A DNA stretch of 64,000 bases. Source: Microbulbifer aggregans (GTDB taxonomy: Bacteria; Pseudomonadota; Gammaproteobacteria; Pseudomonadales; Cellvibrionaceae). Below the pieces are notes generated by a model that worked only from the letters and a program-made list of their open reading frames with translations, did no database searches and had not been told where the DNA came from. Where the stretch lies: positions 2,883,501-2,947,500 of the forward strand of contig NZ_CP014143.1 in NCBI RefSeq assembly GCF_001750105.1, in the 5' to 3' direction. This document shows, piece after piece, positions 18,226 through 28,863 of this stretch. How positions within the stretch are numbered: position 1 is the first letter of the stretch; each line of letters begins with the position of its first letter. The translations under genes and the position numbers were made by a program.

Positions 18226-20640
18226 ATGTCTGCACCACAGCGATTTATCCGCTGGTTCGCGGATACCTCTCTTGATGATATTGCTGCCGTCGGTGGCAAG
18301 GCCGCGTCTCTGGGTGAGATGTACCAGAGCCTTGCCTCACAGGGGATCCGGGTTCCCAATGGTTTCAGCGTCACTGCAGACGCGTATCGGGCCGTGCTGG
18401 ATGCGGCGGATCTATGGGAACCATTGCGGTCGCTCATACAAAAAGCTGGGAACGGGGAAGAGCGGCAGTTAGGCGAAATTGGCGCCGCCGCACGCAAGTT
18501 GGTCTACGAGGCAGGACTTCCCGAACCAGTCAGGCTGGAAATTGCAGACGCCTACAAGACCCTTTGCGCAGAATATGGCGCGGAGCTCAGGGTTGCGGTA
18601 CGCAGCTCGGCCACTGCCGAGGACCTGCCTTCGGCGAGCTTCGCCGGCCAACACGAAAGCTTCCTCAATATCGGTAATCTGGATGGCCTTCTGGATGCCT
18701 GCCGACGCTGCTTTGCCTCGTTGTTTACCGACCGCGCGATCAGTTATCGGGAGCGCAATGGTTTTGATCACCTGAAGGTCTATCTGGCCATCGCCGTAAT
18801 GAAAATGGTGCGGGCCGACCGGGCCTCTAGCGGCGTCATGTTTACGCTGGATACCGACACCGGCTTTCGCGATGTGGTCTTTATCAATTCGGCCTATGGA
18901 CTCGGAGAGAATATTGTCCAGGGAACCGTTGATCCAGACGAGTTCTACGTCCACAAGCCCACGTTCGCACAGGGACATCGCTGTGTTTTGCGTCGTCATC
19001 TGGGTGCCAAGCAGAAGATGCTCACCTGCGACGAAAATCCTAACAGTCAGGAGCTCCATAATCTGGACACACCGGCAGAGCGCGGCCAGCGATATAGTCT
19101 CAGCGACGATGAGGTGCTGGTCCTGGCGGATTATGCGCTAAAGACTGAAGCCCACTACAGCCAGCAGCGTGGCGAAGATTCCCCAATGGATATCGAGTGG
19201 GCCAAGGACGGGGATGATCACCAGCTGTATCTACTACAGGCACGTCCGGAGACGGTCGCATCCCAGACGCCGCGCAATCAACTGAAGCGATTCCGTTTTG
19301 CCACAAAGCCAGATAAAGCCTCCCTTCTCGCCTCCGGGCGCGCAATCGGTACTGGTATCGCCAGTGGGCAGCTTCGGCGAGTCGACAATGCTGCCGGCCT
19401 GGCAGACTTCCGCGATGGGGAAGTGCTTTACGCAGAGAGCACGAGCCCCGACTGGGGTCCGGCGATGCGACGCGCGAGCGCTTTGATTACGGAACGAGGC
19501 GGACGAACCTGCCACGCTGCGATTGTGGCGCGGGAATTCGGCATCCCGGCGGTAGTGGGGATCGGGAATGCTGGCGGAGCCTTGCCTGCCGGTGAGCCCG
19601 TCACCGTCACTTGCGCTGAGGGCGATGTTGGAAAGGTTTTCGATGGCGAGATTCCCTATGAGGTCAGTACCATCGCGCTGGACGATGTGCCGCGGACCAG
19701 GACCAGGATGATGATCAACCTGGGCAGCCCGGACCAGGCCTTTCGGCTAAGCGCCCTGCCCTGTGACGGCGTTGGACTGGCGCGGATGGAGTTCATTGTC
19801 AACGAGCACATCAAGGCCCACCCGATGGCGCTCGCGCACCCCGAGCGGGTCGACGATCCGGACGCACAGGCGGCGCTCGCCGCACTCACCAGCAATCACA
19901 GCTCCGGCGCGGACTTTTTTATCGAAAAGCTATCAGAGGGCATTGGTACCATTGCTGCTGCCTTCTACCCGCGCCCTGTGATTGTGCGGACCTCGGATTT
20001 CAAGACCAACGAATACGCGCGGCTGATTGGTGGTGGTGGCTTCGAGCCCCACGAGGAAAACCCGATGCTGGGATTCCGCGGGGCGTCGCGCTACGCCCAT
20101 GAGGCCTATGCCGATGGCTTTGCGTTGGAATGCGCGGCCCTGAAACGAGCACGGGAGGAAATGGGGCTCAGCAACATCAAGGTGATGATCCCCTTCTGTC
20201 GCAGGGTCGGTGAAGGCGAACAGGTCGTGCAGACGATGAGAGCGCATGGGCTCAAGGCCGGTGAAAATGACCTTGAGATCTACGTAATGTGTGAAATTCC
20301 CAATAACGTCGTACAGATAGATGCCTTCAGTCAGGTTTTTGATGGCATTTCCATTGGCTCCAATGATTTGACCCAGCTGGTTCTCGGTGTAGACCGGGAT
20401 TCGGACATAGTCGCTTTTGATTTTGATGAGCGGGATGCAGGGGTAATGGAAATGATGAAACAGGCGATCGAGGGTGCCCATCGAAACGACATTCCTGCTG
20501 GTATCTGCGGGGAGGCTCCATCCAATTATCCGGAAGTGGCGGAGTTCCTGGTGCGTCAGGGCATTGACTCCATCAGCCTCAGTCCGGATGCGCTCTTAAA
20601 GACGCTCGAGCGAGTGGCGGCCCTGGAGCGGGATCTGTGA
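18226..20640 (+). CDS. ppsA: Phosphoenolpyruvate synthase
   Basis: I prefer ATG 18226 (MSAPQRFIRWFAD); an in-frame GTG lies three codons upstream. The 804 residues match PpsA: an ATP-grasp-like N-terminal part (VGGKAASLGEMY, RSSATAEDLPSASFAGQHESFLN), the phosphohistidine swivelling domain (ERGGRTCHAAIVAREFGIPAVVG, catalytic His), and the PEP/pyruvate barrel (GVGLARMEFI, RTSDFKTNEYARLIGG, GFRGASRY, SIGSNDLTQLVLGVDRDS). It converts pyruvate and ATP to PEP, AMP and phosphate. It is monocistronic or follows the GNAT gene after about 140 bp, and converges with the P-type ATPase gene. Confidence 0.97.
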   Translation: MSAPQRFIRWFADTSLDDIAAVGGKAASLGEMYQSLASQGIRVPNGFSVTADAYRAVLDAADLWEPLRSLIQKAGNGEERQLGEIGAAARKLVYEAGLPEPVRLEIADAYKTLCAEYGAELRVAVRSSATAEDLPSASFAGQHESFLNIGNLDGLLDACRRCFASLFTDRAISYRERNGFDHLKVYLAIAVMKMVRADRASSGVMFTLDTDTGFRDVVFINSAYGLGENIVQGTVDPDEFYVHKPTFAQGHRCVLRRHLGAKQKMLTCDENPNSQELHNLDTPAERGQRYSLSDDEVLVLADYALKTEAHYSQQRGEDSPMDIEWAKDGDDHQLYLLQARPETVASQTPRNQLKRFRFATKPDKASLLASGRAIGTGIASGQLRRVDNAAGLADFRDGEVLYAESTSPDWGPAMRRASALITERGGRTCHAAIVAREFGIPAVVGIGNAGGALPAGEPVTVTCAEGDVGKVFDGEIPYEVSTIALDDVPRTRTRMMINLGSPDQAFRLSALPCDGVGLARMEFIVNEHIKAHPMALAHPERVDDPDAQAALAALTSNHSSGADFFIEKLSEGIGTIAAAFYPRPVIVRTSDFKTNEYARLIGGGGFEPHEENPMLGFRGASRYAHEAYADGFALECAALKRAREEMGLSNIKVMIPFCRRVGEGEQVVQTMRAHGLKAGENDLEIYVMCEIPNNVVQIDAFSQVFDGISIGSNDLTQLVLGVDRDSDIVAFDFDERDAGVMEMMKQAIEGAHRNDIPAGICGEAPSNYPEVAEFLVRQGIDSISLSPDALLKTLERVAALERDL

Positions 20641-20678
20641 CGATTTGTTCCACACACACTCATCCTGAAACAACGCCT

Positions 20679-23420
20679 TTAGCTGGTTGATTGGCGTGGG
20701 TCGACCTGAAGTCGGCTGTGGCGCCCTGAAACGAGCAGTAGCAGCTCCATGGCAGCGAGCTGCAGCAGGGCGATCATCAGTAACGTTACCCAGTGCCCCG
20801 CACTGACGGGGTTCACGCCGAGAACAGTCTGCATCAGTGGTGAGTACATGGCCGCGATATGCAGACCCTGCGCCGCGAGCGTGCCCAGCAGCAGGACCTG
20901 GTTGCTGAACAGTGGATGGCGAAAGACCGAGCGGATCTCCGAGCGGCTGTTAAAAACCTGCACATTTTCAAACAGTACCATCAGTAAAAGGACGCTATTG
21001 CGGGCCGACTCCACACTCCAGCCCTGTTCGAGCAGCCAGACAAAAGTCAGGAATGCGAGGCCTCCCATCACCAGCCCGGAGAGGATGACGCGCCTCAGCA
21101 TCAGTGGATCAAACATGGATTCCCGTGGTGGCCGGGGAGGCTTTTTCATCTCATCCCCCTCCCCTGGCTCCAGTGCAAGCCCGATACTCTGTATGCTGTT
21201 GGTAACCAGGTTGAGCCAGAGCAGTTGTACCGGCGTAAGCGGTAGCGGTAAACCAAAGGCCGTGGACAGGATGAACAGCACCACTTCTGCAGCGCCGGTG
21301 GAGATCAGGAAAAAAATCACTTTGCGGATATTTCGGTAAGCGATGCGGCCCTCTTCGACGCCAGAAACTACAGAGGCAAAATTGTCATCCGTCAACAGCA
21401 GATCCGCGGAAGCTTTGGCAACCTCGGTGCCGCGTTGACTCATTGCTACACCCACGTGGGCGCTGCGCAGCGCAGGGGCGTCATTGACCCCGTCCCCGGT
21501 CACAGCGACGAACTCTCCCTGGCGCTGTAGGGATTGCACGATCGTGAGCTTCTGCTGCGGTGAGACTCGGGCGTACACATTCGCGCCTGCAGTGAGCGCG
21601 TCAACGGCCTTTTTGCCTTTTTGTTCGGCCGTGTCCAGTTCGGGCCCAGTCACTGGCTTCGAGCTGTCATCAGCCATCCCTAGTTCACGGGCGATACTCA
21701 GCGCCGTGTGGGGATGATCACCGGTGAGCATGCTCACCCGAATGCCGGCGTCCTTGCAGGCGCTCACTGCTCGGGTTGCCTCAGGCCGCAGGGGGTCGAC
21801 CATGGCTACCAGGCCCAGCAGGCACAGGTCGTGTAAATGGTTTTTCAGGTCTTCCGGTGAGCGCGCATTCAGGCCCGACTGTCGCCCCTCGGCAATGGCC
21901 AGTACCCGCGCCCCACGCTGCGCCAATTGCTGCATCATGGTAACGGCTTTGCTTTCATCCAGGGGGGTATCACCATCGGCCGCGGCCATCAGGCTGCACA
22001 TCGGCAGCAGTTTTTCGAGTGCGCCTTTGACGCAGATCAGCTGCCCCTCATCCTCCTGGTGCAGTGTGGCGGCATATCCGAGAGCTGGTTCATAGTGCAC
22101 CTGCGTATCAAGTGGATAGCGTTCCAGCAGTTCGAGGCGGGTATGCCCGCTGACGTAAGCCATCATCAGCAGTGCCTGGTCGACAGTGTCTCCGGTTGCC
22201 TGCCACTCGCCATTTTCCAATGGATAGATCTCGGCTTCGTTGCACAGCGCGGATGCCCTTACCAGTCGCCCGAGCCTTGAATGAAAGTCTACGTGCGGTC
22301 GGCGCCTGTTGCGTTGCGCTGCTTCGTCAGAGGGCCCGCCGGTATCGGCAATCCGCACTGTCTCTTCATCCAGAAAGGCCACCTCACTTGCGGTGAGTTG
22401 GTTTCTGGTCAGGGTGCCAGTCTTGTCTGCTGCGATCACTGTGCAAGAGCCGAGACTCTCCACCGCCACCAGTTTGCGCACGATCACATGGCGGCGGACC
22501 ATGCGTCGGGTAGCGACCGACAGCACAATGGTCAAAGCCATTGGCAGCCCCTCGGGGATTGCCGATACGGCGAGCGCGACCACTGTCATGAAAATAAGCA
22601 GCGGCGGCGTATCCCGCAAGAGTTCAATGCCGGCCAGCACCGCGACAACAAAAAGCAACGCAATCGTAAGCTTCTTACTGAACCGCTCGATGCGTTGAAC
22701 GAGCGGTGGTTTGACTTCCTCTGCAGCCTGCAGGCTCAGGCTCAAACGTCCCATTTCGGTCTGTAGTCCTGTGGCAGTGACCAATCCGCGGGCTCTCCCA
22801 CTGGTAACGAGGCTGCCCGCGAAGCACTGGTTGTTCCGGTCCGCGACCGGCGCTTTCAGCGTGCAGATGGCTTCTGCATTTTTATCGACCGGTAACGATT
22901 CACCGGTTAATACCGATTCATCGATTTCAAGGCCCTCGGCTGCCAACAGGCGCAGGTCTGCGGGCACCCGATCGCCCGAGGCGAGCATAATCAGGTCACC
23001 GGGGACGAGGTTCTCGGCGGGTAATTCATGGGGTTCACCATCGCGTATCACCTGCGCCTGGCTCACCATCAGTTTGCGTAAAGCCTGGGCATTCCTGTGG
23101 GCGTGGTATTCCTGCAGCGCCCCGATGAGCGCATTGACCAGAAGGATGGCACCGATAAATGAGGCGTCAGCCAGTTCACCGACCAGCAGGGAAACCACCA
23201 TTGCTGCCAGCAGGACGTAGATCAGGGGGCTGATGAATTGGCGCAGGAACAGGCGCGGAAATCCGGGGAGCCGTGGCGGTGGTAGGCGATTGATGCCATA
23301 ACTGGCAAGGCGCCTCTCGGCATCCGCACTGGAAAGCCCGAGTGGATCAGTTTTGAGTGCGGCAGTGGCTTCCTCGGCACTTAATGTGTGCCAGGGAATT
23401 TGGTCATGGGTTTCGGTCAT
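20679..23420 (-). CDS. P-type cation-transporting ATPase (P2-type)
   Basis: This 913-residue protein has the P2-type (Ca2+/Na+ pump-like) layout. It opens with a cation ATPase N-terminal domain, then a TGES actuator motif (SVLTGESLPVDK), the M4 motif VSAIPEGLPMAL, the phosphorylation motif AADKTGTLTRN and TGDGVNDAPALR. The C-terminal membrane domain contains LLWLNLVTNSIQSIGLALEP. About ten transmembrane segments are expected. The ion cannot be fixed from the sequence; Ca2+, Mg2+, Na+ or K+ are all possible for PEGLP-type pumps. It is divergent from the acetyl-CoA synthetase operon, so the roughly 100 bp between them carry both promoters. Confidence 0.92.
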   Translation of the reverse strand: MTETHDQIPWHTLSAEEATAALKTDPLGLSSADAERRLASYGINRLPPPRLPGFPRLFLRQFISPLIYVLLAAMVVSLLVGELADASFIGAILLVNALIGALQEYHAHRNAQALRKLMVSQAQVIRDGEPHELPAENLVPGDLIMLASGDRVPADLRLLAAEGLEIDESVLTGESLPVDKNAEAICTLKAPVADRNNQCFAGSLVTSGRARGLVTATGLQTEMGRLSLSLQAAEEVKPPLVQRIERFSKKLTIALLFVVAVLAGIELLRDTPPLLIFMTVVALAVSAIPEGLPMALTIVLSVATRRMVRRHVIVRKLVAVESLGSCTVIAADKTGTLTRNQLTASEVAFLDEETVRIADTGGPSDEAAQRNRRRPHVDFHSRLGRLVRASALCNEAEIYPLENGEWQATGDTVDQALLMMAYVSGHTRLELLERYPLDTQVHYEPALGYAATLHQEDEGQLICVKGALEKLLPMCSLMAAADGDTPLDESKAVTMMQQLAQRGARVLAIAEGRQSGLNARSPEDLKNHLHDLCLLGLVAMVDPLRPEATRAVSACKDAGIRVSMLTGDHPHTALSIARELGMADDSSKPVTGPELDTAEQKGKKAVDALTAGANVYARVSPQQKLTIVQSLQRQGEFVAVTGDGVNDAPALRSAHVGVAMSQRGTEVAKASADLLLTDDNFASVVSGVEEGRIAYRNIRKVIFFLISTGAAEVVLFILSTAFGLPLPLTPVQLLWLNLVTNSIQSIGLALEPGEGDEMKKPPRPPRESMFDPLMLRRVILSGLVMGGLAFLTFVWLLEQGWSVESARNSVLLLMVLFENVQVFNSRSEIRSVFRHPLFSNQVLLLGTLAAQGLHIAAMYSPLMQTVLGVNPVSAGHWVTLLMIALLQLAAMELLLLVSGRHSRLQVDPRQSTS

Positions 23421-23524
23421 CAGCTTTTTGGCGTTATAGGGTTGAACCCACCAGGTGATGCTCGCTCACGAAAAGCTCAATGCAACATTAGCACCCCGGT
23501 TGTCTGATGGCCGGGATGATCATT

Positions 23525-25288
23525 ATGTCTGACAAAGTTATCGCCAAGCGGAGTGAAGACTGGGAGCTGATTCCCAATCTGCTGGACTATGGCTCGGCCC
23601 GGGAGCACTTTACCTGGGAGCATGAGCGGGAACTTCTCCAGGGAGGCAAGGTTCACGGGCTGAACATCGGCTACGAGGCGGTAGACCGTCATGCCAATGG
23701 CGAGCGACGGAATCATGTCGCCCTGCGCTGGCTGGACCGGGATGGGGCCGCCACCGACATCACCTACGGTGATCTCCAGCTCCGTACCAACCGTTTCGCC
23801 AATGTCCTGCAGCAGCTGGGTGTGGGCCGGAGCGAAAGGGTATTTGCGTTGCTGGGAAGGGTGCCGGCACTCTATGAAACAGCGCTGGGAACCCTCAAAA
23901 GCGGTAGTGTTTTCTCACCACTGTTTTCCGCATTTGGACCCGAGCCCCTGCAGTCTCGCCTCTCCATCGGTGATGCCAAAGTGCTGGTCACCAATGTGAC
24001 GCTCTACAAACGCAAAGTGGCGCCCATCCGCAATGCCCTGCCTCAGCTGGAGCACGTCATCCTCGTTCGAGAAGCCCCTACTCAGCAACTTCCCCCAGAC
24101 ACCCGGGATTTCAACACGTTGATGGATGCTGCTGCGGAAACTTTCAGTGCCGTAGAAACGGCACCGGACGATCCGGCGCTGTTGCATTTCACCAGTGGCA
24201 CCACGGGCAAACCCAAAGGTGCTATCCATGTCCACGAGGCGGTGCTCGCCCACCACGCCAGTGCACGCCTGGCCCTCGACCTGCATCCGCAGGATGTCTT
24301 CTGGTGCACGGCCGATCCCGGCTGGGTAACCGGTACCAGCTACGGGATCATTGCCCCGCTCACCATCGGTGCGACCATGATCGTTGACTGTGAGGAATTC
24401 GAGCCAGAACGCTGGTACGGCATTCTTCGCGATCACAAAGTCAGTGTCTGGTACACGGCGCCGACGGCGGTCCGGATGATGATGAAACAGGGCGCGGCGC
24501 TGGCGCAAAAATTCGATTTGCCGGCCCTGCGTTTTATGGCCAGTGTTGGCGAGCCACTCAACCCTGAGGCGGTGGTCTGGGGGATGGAGGCCTTTGGCCT
24601 GCCGTTTCACGACAACTGGTGGCAAACCGAGACCGGCGGCATCATGATCGCCAATTTTCTCAGCCAGCCAGTCCGGCCCGGTTCGATGGGCCGCCCTCTT
24701 CCCGGCATCGAGGCTGCCATTGTTGACGCCGGAGAGGACGGTTCCCTTTCAGTGGTTGAGGAATCCGGTAAGGAGGGAGAGCTGGCGTTGAGGCGGGGCT
24801 GGCCCTCGATGTTTCGCGGCTACCTGCACGAAGAAGAGCGCTATCGGCGCTGTTTCCGCGGTGACTGGTATCTTACTGGCGACCTCGCTCGTATGGATGA
24901 CGACGGTTACTTCTGGTTCGTCGGCCGCGCTGACGATGTGATTAAGTCTGCCGGACACCTGATCGGTCCCTTCGAAGTGGAAAGTGCCCTGATGGAACAT
25001 CCGTCAGTGGCGGAAGCGGCGGTAATCGGTATGCCTGACCCGGTAGCGATGGAAATCGTCAAAGCGTTTGTCTCTCTCAAACCCGGCGTCAGCGCAAGCG
25101 AGGATCTGCAGCGGGAGCTACTGGCTTTCACCCGCAAGCGGCTGGGTCCTGCGGTCGCGCCGAGGGAAATTGCCTTCCGCGACAACCTGCCCAGAACCCG
25201 TTCCGGGAAAATCATGCGCCGGCTATTGAAGGCCCGTGAGCTCGGGCTGCCCGAGGGAGATACCTCAACCCTGGAGGGCGGGAAATGA
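23525..25288 (+). CDS. acsA: AMP-forming acetyl-CoA synthetase
   Basis: I prefer ATG 23525 ([18 protein letters not shown]); in-frame ATGs 3 and 6 codons upstream are alternatives. About 587 residues contain the adenylate-forming motifs [53 protein letters not shown] and [11 protein letters not shown]. The Trp pair in WWQTETGG favours acetate as substrate, and the Lys of SGKIMRR is the residue acetylated in regulated Acs enzymes. It is shorter than E. coli Acs. The stop overlaps the E1alpha start as ATGA, so acetyl-CoA supply from acetate and from the 2-oxoacid dehydrogenase is co-transcribed. Confidence 0.93.
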   Translation: MSDKVIAKRSEDWELIPNLLDYGSAREHFTWEHERELLQGGKVHGLNIGYEAVDRHANGERRNHVALRWLDRDGAATDITYGDLQLRTNRFANVLQQLGVGRSERVFALLGRVPALYETALGTLKSGSVFSPLFSAFGPEPLQSRLSIGDAKVLVTNVTLYKRKVAPIRNALPQLEHVILVREAPTQQLPPDTRDFNTLMDAAAETFSAVETAPDDPALLHFTSGTTGKPKGAIHVHEAVLAHHASARLALDLHPQDVFWCTADPGWVTGTSYGIIAPLTIGATMIVDCEEFEPERWYGILRDHKVSVWYTAPTAVRMMMKQGAALAQKFDLPALRFMASVGEPLNPEAVVWGMEAFGLPFHDNWWQTETGGIMIANFLSQPVRPGSMGRPLPGIEAAIVDAGEDGSLSVVEESGKEGELALRRGWPSMFRGYLHEEERYRRCFRGDWYLTGDLARMDDDGYFWFVGRADDVIKSAGHLIGPFEVESALMEHPSVAEAAVIGMPDPVAMEIVKAFVSLKPGVSASEDLQRELLAFTRKRLGPAVAPREIAFRDNLPRTRSGKIMRRLLKARELGLPEGDTSTLEGGK

Positions 25289-26292
25289 ACCGGGAACCGT
25301 CTCGATTGAGCCGCAGCCAGGGCCTCCGGTGGCTGAAGGACATGATGCGCATCCGTCGTATGGAAGAGACCTGCGCTGAGCTTTATGGCCAGGAAAAGAT
25401 CCGCGGCTTCCTGCATCTGTACACCGGTGAGGAAGCGGTAGCCGCCGGTGCTATTCCCGAGCTGGAAGATACCGATGCCTTTGTCGGCACGTATCGCGAG
25501 CATGGCCACGCGCTGATGCGGGGAATCTCCATGAACGCCATCATGGCGGAGATGTTTGGCAAAGTGGAGGGCTGCAGTCGTGGCCGTGGTGGCTCCATGC
25601 ACCTGTTCGACGCCGGGACACGATTCTTTGGTGGCAATGCCATCGTATCGGGAGGGTTGCCCCTGGCGGTCGGTCTGGCGCTCGCCGATCGAATGCAGGA
25701 CAAGCCTGGCGTCACCGCCTGCTTTTTTGGCGAAGGAGCCGCTGCCGAGGGAGAGTTCCATGAGTCACTCAATCTGGCTGCGCTCTGGCAGCTCCCGGTG
25801 CTATTTGTCTGCGAGAACAATCTCTACGCGATGGGAACTGCGCTGGCGCGCTCGGAATCGGTCACCGACATTCACGCGAAAGCAGAAGCGTACGGCATCG
25901 ACTCGCAGCCAGTGGATGGAATGGATGTCATGTCAGTGAATAGCGCCATCCGTGCGGCCCTGAAAACAGTGCGGGAAAAGCACCGGCCCGGTTTCCTGGA
26001 AATGCGCACCTATCGGTTCCGCGCTCACTCCATGTTCGACCCGGAGCTCTACCGCAGCAAGGAAGAGGTCGAGCAGTGGAAGCAGCTTTGCCCTATCGCA
26101 ACATTGACCGCGCAGCTACAGGCGCAGCAATTGCTGGAAGACCGTGACCTGACGACCCTGGAAGCCTCGGTTGATGCAGAGATTCACGCGGCCGTGGAGT
26201 TTGCCGAGGCGGGAAACTGGGAGTCAACGGAAGACTTGTTGCGGGATGTGTACACGGAAGACGCTGTCACCGCGCAAGAACCAATACCCTGA
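25285..26292 (+). CDS. pdhA: 2-oxoacid (pyruvate/acetoin) dehydrogenase E1 alpha subunit
   Basis: The 335-residue protein carries the E1alpha fold: [47 protein letters not shown], and the thiamine diphosphate motif from [20 protein letters not shown] to CENN, then [13 protein letters not shown]. The heterotetrameric E1 type differs from the single-chain AceE normally used by gammaproteobacteria, so this is probably a second complex. Acetoin dehydrogenase (AcoA) is the main alternative. Acetyl-CoA synthetase next door fits either, since both make acetyl-CoA. It overlaps acsA by 4 nt. Confidence 0.9.
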   Translation: MNREPSRLSRSQGLRWLKDMMRIRRMEETCAELYGQEKIRGFLHLYTGEEAVAAGAIPELEDTDAFVGTYREHGHALMRGISMNAIMAEMFGKVEGCSRGRGGSMHLFDAGTRFFGGNAIVSGGLPLAVGLALADRMQDKPGVTACFFGEGAAAEGEFHESLNLAALWQLPVLFVCENNLYAMGTALARSESVTDIHAKAEAYGIDSQPVDGMDVMSVNSAIRAALKTVREKHRPGFLEMRTYRFRAHSMFDPELYRSKEEVEQWKQLCPIATLTAQLQAQQLLEDRDLTTLEASVDAEIHAAVEFAEAGNWESTEDLLRDVYTEDAVTAQEPIP

Positions 26293-26337
26293 CAGAGGTC
26301 TGGTTTACCCAGAGGTGCAAACACTAAGGACGCCACG

Positions 26338-27318
26338 ATGAAAACAACCTACCGCGAGGCCATGCGCGCTGCACTCAGGGATGCCCTGAATGGGGACGAG
26401 CGTGTATTCCTGATGGGCGAGGATGTCGGTCGGTACGGCGGCTGTTATGCGGTGAGCAAGGGGCTGTTGGAAGAGTTTGGCGAAGAGCGGGTACGGGATA
26501 CGCCTCTGTCTGAATCCGCATTTGTGGGTGCCGGCATAGGCGCGGCACTGGGAGGCATGCGTCCAATCGTGGAAGTCATGACCGTGAATTTCAGCCTGTT
26601 GTGCCTGGACCAGATCGTCAACACGGCCGCAACCCTGCGACATATGTCCGGTGGGCAATTCAGCGTACCCATCGTTGTTCGCATGACCACGGGTGCAGGA
26701 CGTCAGCTGGCGGCGCAACATTCCCACAGCCTGGAGTGCTGGTACGCCCATGTCCCTGGCCTGCGCGTTATTGCTCCCGCCACACTGGAAGATATGCGAG
26801 GCATGCTGAAACTGGCACTGGCCGACCCCGATCCGGTAATCCTTTTTGAGCACAACGCGCTCTACAACCAGGAGGGAGAGCTCGAGGAGGATTGGCATGT
26901 CACGGATATCCGACGGGCGGTGGTGCGCCGCAGCGGAAGCGATGTCAGCCTGATCAGTTATGGCGGCAACCTTCACAAGGTACTGGCGGCGGCGGAGGCA
27001 CTGGCCAAGACGGGGGTCGAGGCCGAAGTCGTGGATTTGCGTTCCCTGCGTCCACTGGACGAAGAAAGCATCCTGGCGTCAGTTCGGAAGACGCACCGCG
27101 CCGTCCTGGTGGACGAGGGCTGGCGCACTGGCAGCCTTGCCGGGGAGATCGGCATGCGCATTGCGGAACGCGCCTTTTACGATCTCGACGCGCCATTGGC
27201 CCGTGTCTGCACCGAAGAGGTGCCCATTCCCTACCCCAGGCACCTGGAGCAGGCAGCGCTGCCACAGATTGAAAGCATCGTTGAGAAGGTGCATGAGGTG
27301 ATGGGTCAACATGCCTGA
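26338..27318 (+). CDS. pdhB: 2-oxoacid (pyruvate/acetoin) dehydrogenase E1 beta subunit
   Basis: This is a 326-residue E1beta protein. Its features are [32 protein letters not shown] with the conserved Glu near the cofactor, [23 protein letters not shown], an [19 protein letters not shown] segment, [30 protein letters not shown], and a C-terminal transketolase domain ending [13 protein letters not shown]. It pairs with the alpha subunit upstream (45-nt gap) and overlaps the E2 gene by 8 nt. Substrate choice (pyruvate, acetoin or a branched 2-oxoacid) is not settled by sequence reading. Confidence 0.92.
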   Translation: MKTTYREAMRAALRDALNGDERVFLMGEDVGRYGGCYAVSKGLLEEFGEERVRDTPLSESAFVGAGIGAALGGMRPIVEVMTVNFSLLCLDQIVNTAATLRHMSGGQFSVPIVVRMTTGAGRQLAAQHSHSLECWYAHVPGLRVIAPATLEDMRGMLKLALADPDPVILFEHNALYNQEGELEEDWHVTDIRRAVVRRSGSDVSLISYGGNLHKVLAAAEALAKTGVEAEVVDLRSLRPLDEESILASVRKTHRAVLVDEGWRTGSLAGEIGMRIAERAFYDLDAPLARVCTEEVPIPYPRHLEQAALPQIESIVEKVHEVMGQHA

Positions 27319-28480
27319 GTTTCGCCTTCCGTCCCTGGGGGCCGATATGGAGTCAGCCACACTTCGGGAGTGGTTCGTACAGCCCGGGGCAGTGGTAAAG
27401 AAAGGCGATGTTGTCGCTTCAGTGGAAACCGACAAGGGCATCATCGATATCGAGATACATGAATCCGGCACCATCGCCAAACTGCTGGTGCAGCCGGATG
27501 AAAAAGTGCCTGTGGGTGCAGTGCTGGCGACACTGGACAGTGAGCAGGACCTGAAGCCCACAGAGAGGACAATAAAATCTGCAGCCAAACCTGCGCCGCT
27601 CGCGATAGCACAAGGTCCCGATAAAGATGCCGGGTTAACTTCTGAGCCTGAGCCTGAGCCTGAACTAGAGAGACTACGGATATCACCGCTTGCACGTCGG
27701 CGTGCCCGCGAACTGGCGGTGGATCCGGCTTCGGTTACCGGCAGTGGGCCGGATGGCGCCATTACACTGGAGGATATCGAGCGCTATGCCGGTCCCGCCG
27801 CACCGCCGGAGCCGAAGGAGGCGGGTATGCGGCGGGCGATCGCTGCTGCCATGAGCCGCTCGAAGCGTGAGATACCCCATTATTACCTCTCGACGAGTAT
27901 CGACGTGACCGGAATGTTGGCATGGCTGCAGGAGCGGAACGCCAAAAAGGGTGTCGAGGAACGCATGCTGTACGTTATTCCGCTCCTTAAAGCTGTGGCC
28001 GGAGCCTTGAAAAAAGTTCCAGAGCTGAATGGCCACTATCGCAATGCTGCACCAGAGATATCCGCTGAATTGCACCTCGGTGTCGCCATCTCTCTGCGCT
28101 CCGGCGGTCTCGTAGTCCCTGTGCTGCGTGGGGTTCAGGACAAACCCCTGGACAGTCTGATGCCGGATTTCGCGGATCTGGTCAATCGGGCTCGCACTGG
28201 CCATCTTCGTAGCTCGGAAGTCGAGGGTGCCACCATTACAATATCGAGCCTTGGTGATCAGGGTGTGGAAGTTGTCTTTCCGGTTATCCATCCCCCGCAG
28301 CTTGCCATTGTCGGATTCGGGTCTGTAGCTGAGAGAGTGCGTCCAGTCGATGGGAAACCCGCAGTCCGGCAAATCATTTGCGCCAGCCTGGCCGCAGACC
28401 ATCGCGCCAGTGATGGGCATCGCGGTGCAATCTTCCTGGCCGAGATAGACCGGTTGCTACAGGAGCCGGAAAAACTATGA
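27311..28480 (+). CDS. pdhC: Dihydrolipoamide acyltransferase E2
   Basis: The product has 389 residues. An N-terminal lipoyl domain (residues about 1-76, lipoyl Lys in [13 protein letters not shown]) is followed by a Pro/Glu-rich linker with an EPEPEPELE repeat. Then come a peripheral-subunit-binding domain ([24 protein letters not shown]) and a catalytic domain whose active site reads [15 protein letters not shown]. The single lipoyl domain and short linker resemble acetoin or alternative pyruvate complexes. No E3 (lipoamide dehydrogenase) gene is in the operon, so E3 must be shared from elsewhere. The stop overlaps the ACP start by 4 nt. Confidence 0.94.
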   Translation: MPEFRLPSLGADMESATLREWFVQPGAVVKKGDVVASVETDKGIIDIEIHESGTIAKLLVQPDEKVPVGAVLATLDSEQDLKPTERTIKSAAKPAPLAIAQGPDKDAGLTSEPEPEPELERLRISPLARRRARELAVDPASVTGSGPDGAITLEDIERYAGPAAPPEPKEAGMRRAIAAAMSRSKREIPHYYLSTSIDVTGMLAWLQERNAKKGVEERMLYVIPLLKAVAGALKKVPELNGHYRNAAPEISAELHLGVAISLRSGGLVVPVLRGVQDKPLDSLMPDFADLVNRARTGHLRSSEVEGATITISSLGDQGVEVVFPVIHPPQLAIVGFGSVAERVRPVDGKPAVRQIICASLAADHRASDGHRGAIFLAEIDRLLQEPEKL

Positions 28481-28740
28481 CGCGGAATGAAATCAGCAGT
28501 TTGGTGCTGGAGAAACTGCTGCAGGTGGCACCGGACATTGATCAGAATGCACTCGCCCCGGATATTCCGGTGCGGGATCAGTATGATTTCGACTCGATGG
28601 ATTTTCTCAATTTTGTCATCGCCATCGGTCGCGAGTTTCAGATGGATATCCCAGAGCGGGACTATCCAATGCTGCAAAGTGTCAATGGTGCCGTCGACTA
28701 CCTGGTTGCCAACCTCCATAGCGGAATCTCCGGTGAATAA
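28477..28740 (+). CDS. Acyl carrier protein
   Basis: This is an 87-residue acidic helical protein with the phosphopantetheine site in QYDFDSMDFLNFVIAIG (Ser of DSMD). It overlaps pdhC by 4 nt, so it belongs to the same operon. It is not the fatty-acid-synthesis AcpP, whose motif is DSLD and whose gene sits among fab genes. An ACP attached to an acetyl-CoA synthetase and 2-oxoacid dehydrogenase operon is unusual. It may take an acyl group made by these enzymes, but no partner synthase is present here. Confidence 0.9.
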   Translation: MTRNEISSLVLEKLLQVAPDIDQNALAPDIPVRDQYDFDSMDFLNFVIAIGREFQMDIPERDYPMLQSVNGAVDYLVANLHSGISGE

Positions 28741-28863
28741 CCAAACATCATGCTGTGCGGTGTCATTCTGCATGCATTCAAGCCGGGGGCTGACAGTCGG
28801 CTGCCTGCCAATACCGGTACCGTCGGTGTGCATCGGCCAACGGTTGAATTCGGCCATGGCCTG

